Below are positions 25,110 through 34,737 of a DNA stretch of 43,229 bases, piece by piece. The stretch lies in contig NZ_RZQL01000023.1 of the NCBI RefSeq assembly GCF_003997935.1, positions 1-43,229 on the forward strand, read 5' to 3'. Position 1 is the first letter of the stretch. Each line of letters starts with the position of its first letter. Both the position numbers and the translations under genes were made by a program. Source of the stretch: Mesorhizobium sp. M7A.F.Ca.US.006.01.1.1 (GTDB taxonomy: Bacteria; Pseudomonadota; Alphaproteobacteria; Rhizobiales; Rhizobiaceae). The notes under the pieces were generated by a model. The model made no database searches. It saw nothing but the letters and a program-made list of their open reading frames with translations, and had not been told where the DNA came from.

Positions 25110-25676
25110 GTGAGCGACAAGAGCAAAAGCCTGTTCGAGACCGCGCTTGAGGAGCTCGGCGGCGTGCTGGCACGCATCGACGAAAGCCGGATCGACGCCG
25201 CCTGCAAAATGCTGGCCGGCGCGCGACAGATCGTCGTCTATGGCTGCGGCCGCGAGGCCTTGCAGGTCAAGGGCTTTGCCATGCGGCTCTACCATTTGGG
25301 CCTGCCGGTTTCCGTGGTCGGCGACATGAGCACGCCACCGCTGGGGCAGGGCGATGTCTTCCTGGTCAGTTCCGGGCCGGGGGAGACCTCGACCGTGCTG
25401 ACCCTGATGCAGGTCGCGCGCCAAGCAGGTGCAACCAATCTCCTGCTGACCGCCCAGGTCGAAGGCAGCGCGGCAAGGCTTGCCGACTTCACGGTGCTCA
25501 TTCCCGCGCAGACCATGGCCAACGATCAGGGGGCGCAGAAGACGTCGGTCCTGCCGATGGGCTCGGTGTTCGAAGGCGCGCTGTTCCTGCTGTTCGAGGT
25601 GATGGTGCTGAAGCTCAGGGACTTGATTGGCGTGTCGCCCGAAGCGATGCGCGCCCGCCACACCAACATGGAATAG
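25110..25676 (+). CDS. SIS-domain sugar isomerase, 6-phospho-3-hexuloisomerase (HxlB)-like
   Basis: Phosphosugar-binding SIS protein of 188 residues. GCGREALQVKGFAMRLYHLG, SSGPGETSTVLTLMQVA and the ending MRARHTNME match the HxlB pattern (GAGRSG.., SGSGETS.., ARHA.LE). HxlB converts 3-hexulose 6-phosphate to fructose 6-phosphate in the ribulose monophosphate pathway, but no HxlA partner is in the window. It starts with GTG at 25110, with a weak ribosome site. The creatininase-family gene begins three bases after its stop, so the two are co-translated. The true substrate is probably another ketose phosphate or keto sugar (inferred). Confidence 0.85.
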   Translation: MSDKSKSLFETALEELGGVLARIDESRIDAACKMLAGARQIVVYGCGREALQVKGFAMRLYHLGLPVSVVGDMSTPPLGQGDVFLVSSGPGETSTVLTLMQVARQAGATNLLLTAQVEGSAARLADFTVLIPAQTMANDQGAQKTSVLPMGSVFEGALFLLFEVMVLKLRDLIGVSPEAMRARHTNME

Positions 25677-25679
25677 ATC

Positions 25680-26423
25680 ATGCGCTACGAACTGATGCTG
25701 CCACACCAGATCCGCAAGGCGATCGCCGAGAATTGGCCGGTCGCGCTGCCGCTTGGCGTGCTCGAATACCATGGCGAGCACATGGCCGTTGGCATGGACA
25801 CGCTGGCCGTCATCAAGACACTGGAACTGTTCGAGAAGGAGAGGGACGTCGTCATCCTGCCGCCCTTCTACTACGGTGCGGCAAGCTATGCGGTGGCGCC
25901 CCCGGAAGGCAGCGGCTCGGTGCAGGTCGGCGGCGCTGCGCTGGCGCCGTTCGGCGAGGAGCTGTTCTACAGCCTGCTGCGCATCGGCTTTCGCAACATC
26001 CACGCTATCATCCACCACCAGACCGAGAACTTCGCCGCTGGCATGCCGACCGATCTGGCGTTCAAGACCGCCGGCCGTCAGGCGATCTTCCGCTTCCTCG
26101 AAAGGGAGCGCGGCGAGGGCTGGTGGGGTTCGCAGACGATGGCCGACTACTATTCCGGACACGCCGCAGGGGAAAATTTCTTCAACTGGGTGCAGGTGCA
26201 TCCGCTGATGTCGGCTGACATGAACGGCAAGTACCCGTTCGACCACGCCGGCATTGGCGAGACATCGCTGATGCTGGCGCTATGCCCGGAGGCTGTCGAT
26301 GCCAATCACTTCGCCGACAATACCGGCTGGTATACGGAGAGCGCCAAGGATGCTTCGGCCGAGCTTGGGCAGAAGGGCGTCGCCATGATCATGGACCACC
26401 TGCGCACGATCCTGGCAGCCTAG
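25680..26423 (+). CDS. creatininase-family hydrolase
   Basis: Metal-dependent amidohydrolase-type protein of 247 residues. The first metal motif is LPLGVLEYHGEHMAVGMDT (E29, H31, D40). The second region reads IHHQTENF (112-118), where most relatives have NGHxEN or NGHGGN; E116 is retained but Gln appears to replace the His. HAGIGETSLMLAL (189-201) is the conserved C-terminal motif. The family includes creatininase, FAPy deamidases and, as I recall, the diketo-inositol ring hydrolase IolN of Thermotoga. Placed behind a sugar isomerase and beside a sugar transporter, a ring-opening or deacylating role on a sugar derivative is more likely than creatinine turnover (inference). Confidence 0.85.
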   Translation: MRYELMLPHQIRKAIAENWPVALPLGVLEYHGEHMAVGMDTLAVIKTLELFEKERDVVILPPFYYGAASYAVAPPEGSGSVQVGGAALAPFGEELFYSLLRIGFRNIHAIIHHQTENFAAGMPTDLAFKTAGRQAIFRFLERERGEGWWGSQTMADYYSGHAAGENFFNWVQVHPLMSADMNGKYPFDHAGIGETSLMLALCPEAVDANHFADNTGWYTESAKDASAELGQKGVAMIMDHLRTILAA

Positions 26424-26435
26424 CGGGCCGCCCTG

Positions 26436-27353
26436 CTACTTCACCGCGCCAGCGGTCATGCCCATGATCAGATAGCGTTCAAGCGCGATGCCAATCACCG
26501 CCAGAGGCGCGATGGCCGCCGTCGCAAGTGCCGCCATCGACCACCAGTTGATGCCTTGCGAGCCGGTCTGGCTCGCCACCATGACGGGGATCGTCTTGGC
26601 GTCGGTCGAGGTCAAAAGGGCTGCGAAGAAATACTCGTTCCAGCACAGCACCATCGCCAGGATGAAGGCGGCGACCATGCCCGGCAGCGCGATCGGCATG
26701 ACGATGCGGAAGAACGCGCCCCAGATCGACAGCCCGTCGACAAGGGCTGCTTCCTCGAGCTCGACCGGGATCGAGTTGAACTGGTCGCGCATGATCCAGA
26801 TGACGATCGGCAGCACCATCAGCGTGTAGAGCAGGATCAGACCGACGCGCGTGTCGAGCAGTCCGACCTCGCGGTAGAGCACGAGGAAGGGCAGGGCCAG
26901 CACCACCGGCGGCAGGATCAGCTGCGACAGGAAGAAGAACGAGATGTCCTCGTTCTTGAACCAGGCGAAATGATAGCGATAGCGGGTGAGCCCGTAGGCG
27001 GCGAGGCTGCCGATGACGATGGCCAGGCTCGAAGCGCCGACCGAGGTGATCACCGAATTCATGAAGCGCTTGAGGAACTCCTCGCGCACCGTCGAGGTCT
27101 GGAAAATCGAGTCCGGCGACAGGCCGAGCGAGCGCCACCCTTTCCAGTCCGGCTGGAAGTCGACGAAGGGGATGAGATGGCCTTGCGTGACGTCGACCGC
27201 GGTCTTGAACGAGGTTGTCACCGTCCAATAGATCGGGAACAGGCAGATGAACGCCCAGAAGGCCAGCGCCCCGTAGATGAAGACGCGGCTGGCGAGAAAG
27301 CTCGCCGGCGAGCGGATCTCCGAGGCAACATATTCGGTGGTCTGAACGCTCAT
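26436..27353 (-). CDS. CUT1 sugar ABC transporter permease (MalG type)
   Basis: Inner-membrane permease of 305 residues with six predicted membrane segments, starting with FIYGALAFWAFICLFPIYWTV reduced by the usual short cytosolic N-terminus. The coupling motif EEAALVDGLSIWGAFFRIVMP (EAA loop) contacts the ATPase. The end LERYLIMGMTAGAVK (YL..G...GAVK) is typical of MalG-like subunits. The true start is 27353; the frame remains open far upstream only antisense to codon use in the neighbouring permease. It lies 26 bases after the MalF-type gene and converges with the creatininase-family gene. Confidence 0.92.
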   Translation of the reverse strand: MSVQTTEYVASEIRSPASFLASRVFIYGALAFWAFICLFPIYWTVTTSFKTAVDVTQGHLIPFVDFQPDWKGWRSLGLSPDSIFQTSTVREEFLKRFMNSVITSVGASSLAIVIGSLAAYGLTRYRYHFAWFKNEDISFFFLSQLILPPVVLALPFLVLYREVGLLDTRVGLILLYTLMVLPIVIWIMRDQFNSIPVELEEAALVDGLSIWGAFFRIVMPIALPGMVAAFILAMVLCWNEYFFAALLTSTDAKTIPVMVASQTGSQGINWWSMAALATAAIAPLAVIGIALERYLIMGMTAGAVK

Positions 27354-27379
27354 CTGGCTCAATTCACCCCCATCTTGCT

Positions 27380-28501
27380 TTAATTGACATTGCGGACAAA
27401 ACGGTTGGCAAATTTCAACAGCCACGTGACGAACACGACGATGATCACCAGATAGGCCATCGCCAGCATGGTTCCGTAGCCGACATTCGAGCGGTCGCGA
27501 TATTCGCGGTAGATGAAGCTCGACACGGAATCGGTTGCGCCGCCCGGGCCGCCCGACGTCACCGTGATGATGATGTCGGCAAGCTTCAGCTTGAAGATGA
27601 TGCGCAGGACCACCGCCGTCACCGACACCGGCAGCATCAGCGGGAAGGTGACCTGCCAGAAGGTCTGCCACGCATTGGCGCCGTCGACGCGTGCGGCTTC
27701 CAGCACCTCGCGCGACATCGCCTGCAGCCCGGCCAGCAGCATGATCATCATGAACGGAATGAAGGTCCAGGCATCCAGTATCATGATCGATATGCGGGCG
27801 ATGATCGGGTCCGAGAAGAAGGCCGGATTTTCCCAGCCGAGATGGCGCGCCAGCGTTGCGGCCGGTCCGAACCGGTATTCCATCAGCGATTTGCCGATCA
27901 TCCACGACACCGCGACCGGGGACAGCATCAGCGGCATCAGGAAGACGACGCGGAAGAATTTTCGCGCCCGGATCTGGGCGTTGAGGAGCAGCGCCAGGCC
28001 GAAGGCAATGACATACTCGACCGCCACCGCCAGCACATAGAGCACCATGTTGAACAGCGCGTTGCGGTAGTAGGGATCGGCTAGCATCTGCCAGAAATTG
28101 TCGAGCCCGTTGAACTTGCGGCCACTGAAGGAACTGAGGTTCCAGTCGGTGAGCGCGATGTAGAAGCCGAACAGCGTCGGGAAGATCACCATGGCAATGG
28201 TGAACAGCAGCGCCGGCAGCAGGAACAGGGCACGCTGGCCGTCCTCGCCGCGCGTCAGCACCTGGCCGATGCCGATCGCCACGCCCCATAGCACATAGGC
28301 ATAGACGACGGGGCGCCAGGTCTCGAAGCCGATCGTATCGGCGCTGCCCTTGTAGAGGATCTCCAGCACGATCGTCGCCAGCAGGCCAAGCGTCGCAACG
28401 GCCATCAGCGCCCAGCCGAGCCGTCTGCGGCCTGGAGAGATCAGATCGGAAGGGCCGGCATCTGCCGGCCACGGGTTCGCGGTCGAAGTCTGGTCAGCCA
28501 C
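27380..28501 (-). CDS. CUT1 sugar ABC transporter permease (MalF type)
   Basis: Inner-membrane permease, 373 residues. It is longer than the usual 290-310 because two extra hydrophobic segments precede the core (LGWALMAVATLGLLATIVLEI and VVYAYVLWGVAIGIGQ). The core has ALLFTIAMVIFPTLFGFYIAL and the EAA loop EVLEAARVDGANAWQTFWQV. It lies between the binding-protein gene and the MalG-type gene in one operon. An 11-bp hairpin separates it from the binding-protein gene and may lower its expression relative to that gene. Confidence 0.92.
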   Translation of the reverse strand: MADQTSTANPWPADAGPSDLISPGRRRLGWALMAVATLGLLATIVLEILYKGSADTIGFETWRPVVYAYVLWGVAIGIGQVLTRGEDGQRALFLLPALLFTIAMVIFPTLFGFYIALTDWNLSSFSGRKFNGLDNFWQMLADPYYRNALFNMVLYVLAVAVEYVIAFGLALLLNAQIRARKFFRVVFLMPLMLSPVAVSWMIGKSLMEYRFGPAATLARHLGWENPAFFSDPIIARISIMILDAWTFIPFMMIMLLAGLQAMSREVLEAARVDGANAWQTFWQVTFPLMLPVSVTAVVLRIIFKLKLADIIITVTSGGPGGATDSVSSFIYREYRDRSNVGYGTMLAMAYLVIIVVFVTWLLKFANRFVRNVN

Positions 28502-28548
28502 AAATCTCGCCCGTTTGAAGGCTCTCGAGGAGCCGGAGCCGGTCTAAA

Positions 28549-28574
28549 GTGGTCCGGCGTTGCCGCCGGACCAC
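28549..28574 (-). promoter_or_regulatory. intercistronic hairpin behind the CUT1 binding-protein gene
   Basis: GTGGTCCGGCG (28549-28559) pairs perfectly over 11 bases with CGCCGGACCAC (28564-28574), loop TTGC. It sits between the binding-protein stop and the first permease. There is no T run on the minus strand, so it should protect the upstream mRNA end or attenuate rather than fully terminate. Confidence 0.7.
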
Positions 28575-28589
28575 GGTTCATAGGCCAGC

Positions 28590-30254
28590 CTACATGCCGA
28601 GCGAAGCTTTGTAGAGCTTGATCTGGTTGTCGCGGCCGATCTGGTCGGTCAGCTTCTCCCAGGCCGCCGCAATGGCGTCGGCGCCTTCCTGCGCCTTCAT
28701 CTTGCCGGCGAAGGTGTTGGCCAAGATGTCCTCGGCGGCGCTGTAGTACTGGAAGATGCCGGGGATGCGTGGCTCGATCGCCGCGTTCGGATGGTTGTAG
28801 CTGTCGGATTCCGACTTCAGGTAGGAGGTGATGAAGGCCTCGTCGTAGCCGGCCGCCACCCATTCGGGAATGTCGAAATGCGAGTTGCGGTAAGGCTGGA
28901 AACCCGACGGATACATCGCCGTCCAGATCGACAGGTCCTTGCCGCCGAGATGGGCTGCAGCGGACCATGCCGCCTTCTTCTTCTTTTCATCGGCATCGAC
29001 GCGGGCCATGACATAGACGCCCCAGCCGAGATAGGCGCAGTTGGGCGCATAGTTCGGGCCGCTGGCGAGCTTGTCCCAGGCGCCGGTCTTCGCATTGTAG
29101 ACATCGTCCGAGCCAGGCAGGATCGAGAAGCCGGTGACGTCGCCGACGACGGACGAGTCGTTGGTCTTGACGTTGGAACCGACGTCGCCCCACCAGGTGA
29201 CCATCGAGCCGGTGCCGGCCAGGAACTGCTGGAAGGCAGTCGTGTTCGGATCGGCGTTGATCTGGTCGGCGGGTTCGGAGGGCAGCGCGTCGATGACGTC
29301 CTGGATGGCGCGCACCCAGGCCGGATTGTTGACGCGCGGCTTCATCGTGTCGGCGTCGAACAGCCAGGCCTTGTCGTCGGGGTGCTTGGCATAAGCGGTG
29401 GCGCGGCTGCCGAGGAAATAGAAGCCGAAGCCGCCCCAGGGCTTTGGCGCGTCGAGATAGCCATAGACGTCCTGGTCCTTGAGCTTCTTGCCCTTGAGGA
29501 ACTTGGTCACCGCCTGAACCTGCTGCCAGGTCTTCGGCACGCCCCATTCACCTTCGCCGCCGCCGTCCTTCCAGGCCTTGGCGAGGTCGGCATCGGCGAA
29601 CACGTCGGTGCGGTAGTTGAAGTTGTGCGCGTCGCCGTCGACGGTCACACGGTATTGCTTGCCGTCCCAGGTGCCGACCGGCGGCTTCAGGTAGTTGACG
29701 AGATCATCGAAATCGATCTGGGTCTTGACCCAGTCGGGCATTTCCGAGGTCAGGCCCTTGCCGCAGACATCGCCTTCAAACGGCGCGCCCATTTCGATGA
29801 TGTCGAAGTCGACGGTGCCGGTGGCGATCGACTGCTGCAGGCGGGCGTTGTAATCGGCCTGCGCCAGGTCGATCCAGTTGATCTTGGCACCGGTGTAGGT
29901 CTCCCATGGCTTCAGGAAGCCGCGGAACAGCACATTGTGCAGGTTCTGGTTGTTGAGACCCATGAAGGTCAGCTCGACGCCGGCGAATTCGCCTTCCTTG
30001 ACATTGGCCTTGGTGGCTTCGAGGCAGAGTTCACCAACCTTCTGGAAATCAGCGTCCGTCGGCTGGCCTTTGCCGACGCCGGGGATCTGCAGGATTTTTG
30101 TGCGCAATTCGCTTGCCGCGGAGGCCGGGCGCGTCAAGGCGCCAAGTCCGGCGCCGGATGCGGCTGCGATCGCGGCCATGCTGGCCGCACCCTTCAATAT
30201 GTCGCGCCTTGTGGCGCCGGCTCGAACCAGTTTGTCGTAAAGACCCGTTCTCAT
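28590..30254 (-). CDS. CUT1 extracellular solute-binding protein, Tat-exported
   Basis: Periplasmic substrate-binding protein of 554 residues, larger than typical 400-450-residue family-1 members. The N-terminus carries a twin-arginine signal (TRRDILKGAAS, R16-R17, then a weakly hydrophobic Ala/Gly stretch ending PASAAS), which implies export in a folded state. The body shows family-1 features such as YNARLQQSIATGTVDFDIIEMG and TWQQVQAVTKFLKGKKL. The start at 30254 follows GGGAGGAAC; the frame to 30401 lacks support. It is first in the minus-strand operon, divergent from the ATPase gene. The substrate is probably a sugar or polyol; specificity is unknown. Confidence 0.92.
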   Translation of the reverse strand: MRTGLYDKLVRAGATRRDILKGAASMAAIAAASGAGLGALTRPASAASELRTKILQIPGVGKGQPTDADFQKVGELCLEATKANVKEGEFAGVELTFMGLNNQNLHNVLFRGFLKPWETYTGAKINWIDLAQADYNARLQQSIATGTVDFDIIEMGAPFEGDVCGKGLTSEMPDWVKTQIDFDDLVNYLKPPVGTWDGKQYRVTVDGDAHNFNYRTDVFADADLAKAWKDGGGEGEWGVPKTWQQVQAVTKFLKGKKLKDQDVYGYLDAPKPWGGFGFYFLGSRATAYAKHPDDKAWLFDADTMKPRVNNPAWVRAIQDVIDALPSEPADQINADPNTTAFQQFLAGTGSMVTWWGDVGSNVKTNDSSVVGDVTGFSILPGSDDVYNAKTGAWDKLASGPNYAPNCAYLGWGVYVMARVDADEKKKKAAWSAAAHLGGKDLSIWTAMYPSGFQPYRNSHFDIPEWVAAGYDEAFITSYLKSESDSYNHPNAAIEPRIPGIFQYYSAAEDILANTFAGKMKAQEGADAIAAAWEKLTDQIGRDNQIKLYKASLGM

Positions 30255-30543
30255 CGCCTGTTCCTCCCAGAACATCAGTGTGAATAAATCGGCCAACTGT
30301 CGGACGCCGGAGCGCCAACGATGCTCCCGTTTCGGAAACGAATTAGGCAGGACCCCACCCTGCGTCGATTGAGGTTCCGATTGCGGATCGGCTACCGACA
30401 ATTTGACCAGCGCCTGCCACTATTCTCACAACCCAACGCCGTGTCAACGAGAGCGGGTTTTTATCTATAAGGGACCGACTTGCCCTGACAGGTCGCGTTG
30501 GTTAGCTTCTGCGCCTACGGCTAATGGAGCCGATGGGGGAGAT

Positions 30544-31602
<1,059 letters not shown>

Positions 31603-31623
31603 TCCCAACTCACGAGGAATACC

Positions 31624-32076
31624 ATGCTCAAAGGCATCAACCCGCTGCTCAATGCCGACGTGCTGCAGGCATTGCGGGCAATGGGGCATGGCGATGATCT
31701 GATCATCGCCGACACCAATTTCCCGTCCGATTCGGTGGCGCGCCAGACGGCGCTCGGCCGCGTGCTGCGCATCGATGCCTCGGCGGCGCAAGTGGTCAAG
31801 GCGGTGCTGTCGCTCTACCCGCTCGATACATTCGTCGACGATTCGGCCGCGCGCATGGAGATTGTCGGCAAGCCGGACGAGATTCCGGCTGTGCAGAAAG
31901 AGGTGCAGAAGGAAGTCGACAAGGCCGAGGGCAAGTCGTGGCCGATGATCGCGGTCGAGCGCTATGCCTTCTACGAGCGCGCCAAACAGGCCTATTGCGT
32001 CATCCAGACCGGCGAGCGCCGCTTCTACGGCTGCTTCGCCTTCCGCAAGGGCGTCGTGCCGCCGGATGCGGAGTAG
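31624..32076 (+). CDS. RbsD/FucU family sugar mutarotase
   Basis: Sugar mutarotase, 150 residues, that interconverts alpha and beta anomers. MLKGINPLLNADVLQALRAMGHGDDLIIADTNFP is the family's N-terminal signature (shown here in pieces: LLNADVLQALRAMGHGDD with H22, then ADTNFP with D30). The ERYAFYERAKQAYCVIQTGERRFYGC region closes the active site and resembles FucU more than RbsD. It sits between the ATPase and the PfkB kinase on one transcript. Presence of a mutarotase implies a pyranose or furanose substrate for the pathway. Confidence 0.9.
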   Translation: MLKGINPLLNADVLQALRAMGHGDDLIIADTNFPSDSVARQTALGRVLRIDASAAQVVKAVLSLYPLDTFVDDSAARMEIVGKPDEIPAVQKEVQKEVDKAEGKSWPMIAVERYAFYERAKQAYCVIQTGERRFYGCFAFRKGVVPPDAE

Positions 32077-32080
32077 CGGC

Positions 32081-33010
32081 ATGGCTTCGGGCAAGCCGGT
32101 CGTCATCCTGGGTGTGTTCGTCGCCGACACGGCCTACAGGGCGCAGCGCCAGCCGCGCATGGGCGAAACCATCCTCGGCACATCCTTCACGCTGGGGCCG
32201 GGCGGCAAGGGTTCCAACCAGGCGGTTGCCGCCGGCAAGCTCGGCGCTGACGTCACCTTCCTCACCCGCCTCGGCGTCGATCCCTTCGCCGACATGGCCA
32301 GGCAGACCTGGGCGCAGGCGGGAGTCAAGAATGCCGTCATCGATACGCCGGAAAGCTACACCGGCGCGGCCTACATTTTCGTCGAGGAGACGACCGGCAA
32401 CAACGCCATCATCGTCAGCCCCGGTGCCGCCATGCTGATCTCTCCAGCCGATATCGAGGCCAATGCCGGGCTGATCAGCGGTGCCGGCGTCTTTGTCACC
32501 CAACTCGAACAGCCGATCGAAGCAGCCATGCGGGCGCTGGAGATCGCGCGCGGGGCAGGGGTGACGACGATCCTCAATCCGGCCCCCGCGGCAAAGCTTC
32601 CCGACCGCATCTACACGCTCTGCGACTACCTCACGCCCAACGAGACCGAGACGGAGGAACTGACCGGGATGAAGGTGTCCTCGGTCGACGAGGCGCGAGC
32701 CGCTGCGGACAAGCTGCTCAAAAAGGGGATCGGCACCGTCATCGTCACGCTCGGCGACAAGGGCGCGCTTTTGCACTCGAAAGATCGCTCCGACCATGTT
32801 CCAGCCGTCAGCGCCGGCCCGGTGGTCGAAACCACGGGGGCAGGCGATGCCTTCAATGGCGGGCTTGCCGCAGCACTTTCCAGGGGTGTGGAGCCGCTGC
32901 AGGCGGTGCGCTTCGCTTGCGCCGTCGCTGGCATTTCGGTGACCCGGCCAGGGACCGCGCCGTCGATGCCGACGCTGCAGGAGGTCGAGGCGCTGCTGGA
33001 GAGGGGATGA
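32081..33010 (+). CDS. PfkB-family carbohydrate kinase, ribokinase-like
   Basis: Sugar kinase of 309 residues. The N-terminal GPGGKGSNQAVAAGKLGADV is the substrate-side motif of ribokinases, and TTGAGDAFNGGLAAAL carries the GAGD anion hole with catalytic D256. ILNPAPAAKLP and LTPNETETEELTG are typical ribokinase segments. I chose the ATG at 32081 (GGAG seven bases upstream); an in-frame ATG at 32066 overlaps the mutarotase stop. It forms the end of the ATPase-mutarotase-kinase transcript. Ribose itself is one option, but with the SIS, creatininase-family and aldo/keto reductase genes next door another sugar is possible. Confidence 0.9.
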   Translation: MASGKPVVILGVFVADTAYRAQRQPRMGETILGTSFTLGPGGKGSNQAVAAGKLGADVTFLTRLGVDPFADMARQTWAQAGVKNAVIDTPESYTGAAYIFVEETTGNNAIIVSPGAAMLISPADIEANAGLISGAGVFVTQLEQPIEAAMRALEIARGAGVTTILNPAPAAKLPDRIYTLCDYLTPNETETEELTGMKVSSVDEARAAADKLLKKGIGTVIVTLGDKGALLHSKDRSDHVPAVSAGPVVETTGAGDAFNGGLAAALSRGVEPLQAVRFACAVAGISVTRPGTAPSMPTLQEVEALLERG

Positions 33011-33061
33011 GATCGGCTTGGCTGACCAGCCGCTGCCGCCGCCTCCGGCCCGTTCTTAAGG

Positions 33062-34183
33062 CTATGTTTTTTTTGAACGCAAGCTTGTGGAGATCTTGCG
33101 CAGGGGGCCTGTGAGACGCCAGCTTCGGGACTGATGCAAGGCCGCGACTTGCATCTGGCACGCTTGCAACCTTTGTTCGATCTCGTCCTTCTCGTTCCTT
33201 GCATCCGAAGCGGCGCTCCGCAGCCCGACGCTGCTTTGGTGAGCCGCCTCAAGCTCACTGCGCAACCTTGAGATTTCAGAATGCAACGTCGCCTTTTCGG
33301 CTTCAGCGCTTGCAAACATCGGTCGGATCGTCTGCACATCCTCCCAGGCAAGGCGCGCTACCAGATCGCCGACGGCACGGCGCATCTGCTCGCTCCAGGC
33401 CGCAGGATCAACGCGCATGAGGCGCGAGTACTCGGATTGTTCCTTGCTGGCGTTCGGTACCCAGACGCGCAAGGCCGAAGGCCACCACCCGGCTCCGTCC
33501 GCGATATCAAGAAACGTTTGCAGTTGCGATGCCTGGGAGTGACGCGAATTTTTCCATAGGGCGCTGAAATGCAGGACGGTTGGGACGCGGCAATAGGTGA
33601 AGGGATTTCGCGGGTTCTCCCGCATGATTCGCCGCCACAACTGCCAATCCCCGGCCGATGCGACGTCTTCCGGCCAGACATCTCGCGAAGGCAGGCAATC
33701 AGCCCGATACAGGAAGCAGGTGGCGGGTACCGTGTTGCCGACCTCAGTGAACACCCTGAACTCGTCGGCCAGGTCCAGATTGGTCAGGAAGGGTGCTGCG
33801 ATGCCATCGGTGGAAACCCACAGTGCCTGACTGTACGCGATGGCAGCCCCATTTTTGAGACCGTCCGCCAGGATCTCAAAATGGTCCGGAAACAGGAGAT
33901 CGTCATCGGCGGCAAAGCCAATCAGCTCGCCGCGTGCCTCACGCAGCACGATGTTGCGGTTCGCGTAGCCGAAGTTCGGCGCCTTGGGCAGATCGAAGAA
34001 ACGAATGCGGGCGTCCTGAAAGGCTTCGACCACCTCGGCGGTGCCGGGCGCGCAGCCGTCGCCGACGACCAGCAGTTCAAAATCCTCGGCGGTCTGGTCC
34101 AGCACCGATTGGATGGCCACGCCGATGACATCCACGCGCGAGTGCGTCGGCATGAGGATGGAAAAGCGGGGCTTGCTCACCAT
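33062..34183 (-). CDS. family 2 glycosyltransferase with C-terminal coiled coil
   Basis: GT-A-fold glycosyltransferase of 373 residues. The nucleotide-sugar start is FSILMPTHSRVDVIGVAIQSVL, the metal motif is ADDD (92-95) and the acceptor region has AGDWQLWRRIM. From about residue 291 a heptad-rich coiled coil follows (EKATLHSEISRLRSELEAA and LEQ-like repeats). It ends in SRSWRLTGPLRKIS, a tail I know from polysaccharide-synthesis glycosyltransferases. Eight consecutive A bases encode the last residues. It overlaps the upstream cupin gene by seven bases. It probably decorates a surface polysaccharide; donor and acceptor are unknown. By eye the region is less GC-rich than its neighbours. Confidence 0.88.
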   Translation of the reverse strand: MVSKPRFSILMPTHSRVDVIGVAIQSVLDQTAEDFELLVVGDGCAPGTAEVVEAFQDARIRFFDLPKAPNFGYANRNIVLREARGELIGFAADDDLLFPDHFEILADGLKNGAAIAYSQALWVSTDGIAAPFLTNLDLADEFRVFTEVGNTVPATCFLYRADCLPSRDVWPEDVASAGDWQLWRRIMRENPRNPFTYCRVPTVLHFSALWKNSRHSQASQLQTFLDIADGAGWWPSALRVWVPNASKEQSEYSRLMRVDPAAWSEQMRRAVGDLVARLAWEDVQTIRPMFASAEAEKATLHSEISRLRSELEAAHQSSVGLRSAASDARNEKDEIEQRLQACQMQVAALHQSRSWRLTGPLRKISTSLRSKKT

Positions 34184-34737
34184 CCCTTGGCGCTGCCGAA
34201 ATCATGGGGAATGAGATCGGTATCGATCGGCAGGCGGTACTTATCGGGATTTGCGTGATCGTATTGTATCGTCGGGAAATTGATAGCGACCAAGTCGGAT
34301 GTTCCGATGTTTCTGTCGGCATGCCAGACAAATTTCGGAATGTTGACCAGGCGTGGATGATTGCCGGAGAGGTAAACCTTCGAAACCTTACCATATGTGC
34401 TGGATTCGGGGCGGGGATCATAAAGGACCAGTTCCATCTCGCCGCTGATCACAAAATAGCGGTCCTCGTGCAGCTTGTGCAGGCCCCACCCTTTCACCAC
34501 GCCAGGACGAATTGTGAACATGTAGGAAAAGACCAGCGGGTCGGCATGCCAACCCCAGCGCGGGTCATAGATCTCAGTCACGCTGCCACGATCGTCATTG
34601 TGTCGGATGCTGTCGAAAAACGACATGCCGTCGACAAGGGGCGTAGTGCTTTGCCGCTGCTCGTCTAAAGTCCGTTGATCTTGCTTGGCGGCGGCAAGTG
34701 TTGTCTCCAGAAGATTCAGGCTGGTGTAATCGCTCAT
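34177..34737 (-). CDS. RmlC-like cupin, dTDP-4-dehydrorhamnose 3,5-epimerase family
   Basis: Cupin-fold sugar-nucleotide enzyme or binding protein, 186 residues. DDRGSVTEIYDPRWGW matches the start of the RmlC core, and VKGWGLHKLHEDRYFVISGEMELVLYD holds the cupin histidines and the central strand. Canonical RmlC has a catalytic His-Asp pair that I cannot place with confidence, so this may be a diverged sugar epimerase or isomerase. The ATG at 34737 has GGAAG eight bases upstream; a TTG two codons earlier is possible. It overlaps the glycosyltransferase by seven bases, suggesting it supplies or modifies the sugar that this enzyme transfers. Confidence 0.78.
   Translation of the reverse strand: MSDYTSLNLLETTLAAAKQDQRTLDEQRQSTTPLVDGMSFFDSIRHNDDRGSVTEIYDPRWGWHADPLVFSYMFTIRPGVVKGWGLHKLHEDRYFVISGEMELVLYDPRPESSTYGKVSKVYLSGNHPRLVNIPKFVWHADRNIGTSDLVAINFPTIQYDHANPDKYRLPIDTDLIPHDFGSAKGW

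Noticed and set aside
26436..28472. A 678-codon reading frame suggesting a permease fusion
   Set aside because: The first 373 codons are an out-of-frame shadow of the MalF-type gene; the MalG-type protein has its own start at 27353.
28791..30287. 498-codon open frame on the plus strand opposite the CUT1 binding-protein gene
   Set aside because: Its translation is Asp/Gly/Val/Arg-rich without motifs and lies fully antisense to a well-supported gene; high-GC third positions create such frames.
33062..33080. Run of eight A at the end of the glycosyltransferase gene as a programmed frameshift site
   Set aside because: It lies within the last few codons before the stop and no longer alternative frame or slippage signal of note follows.
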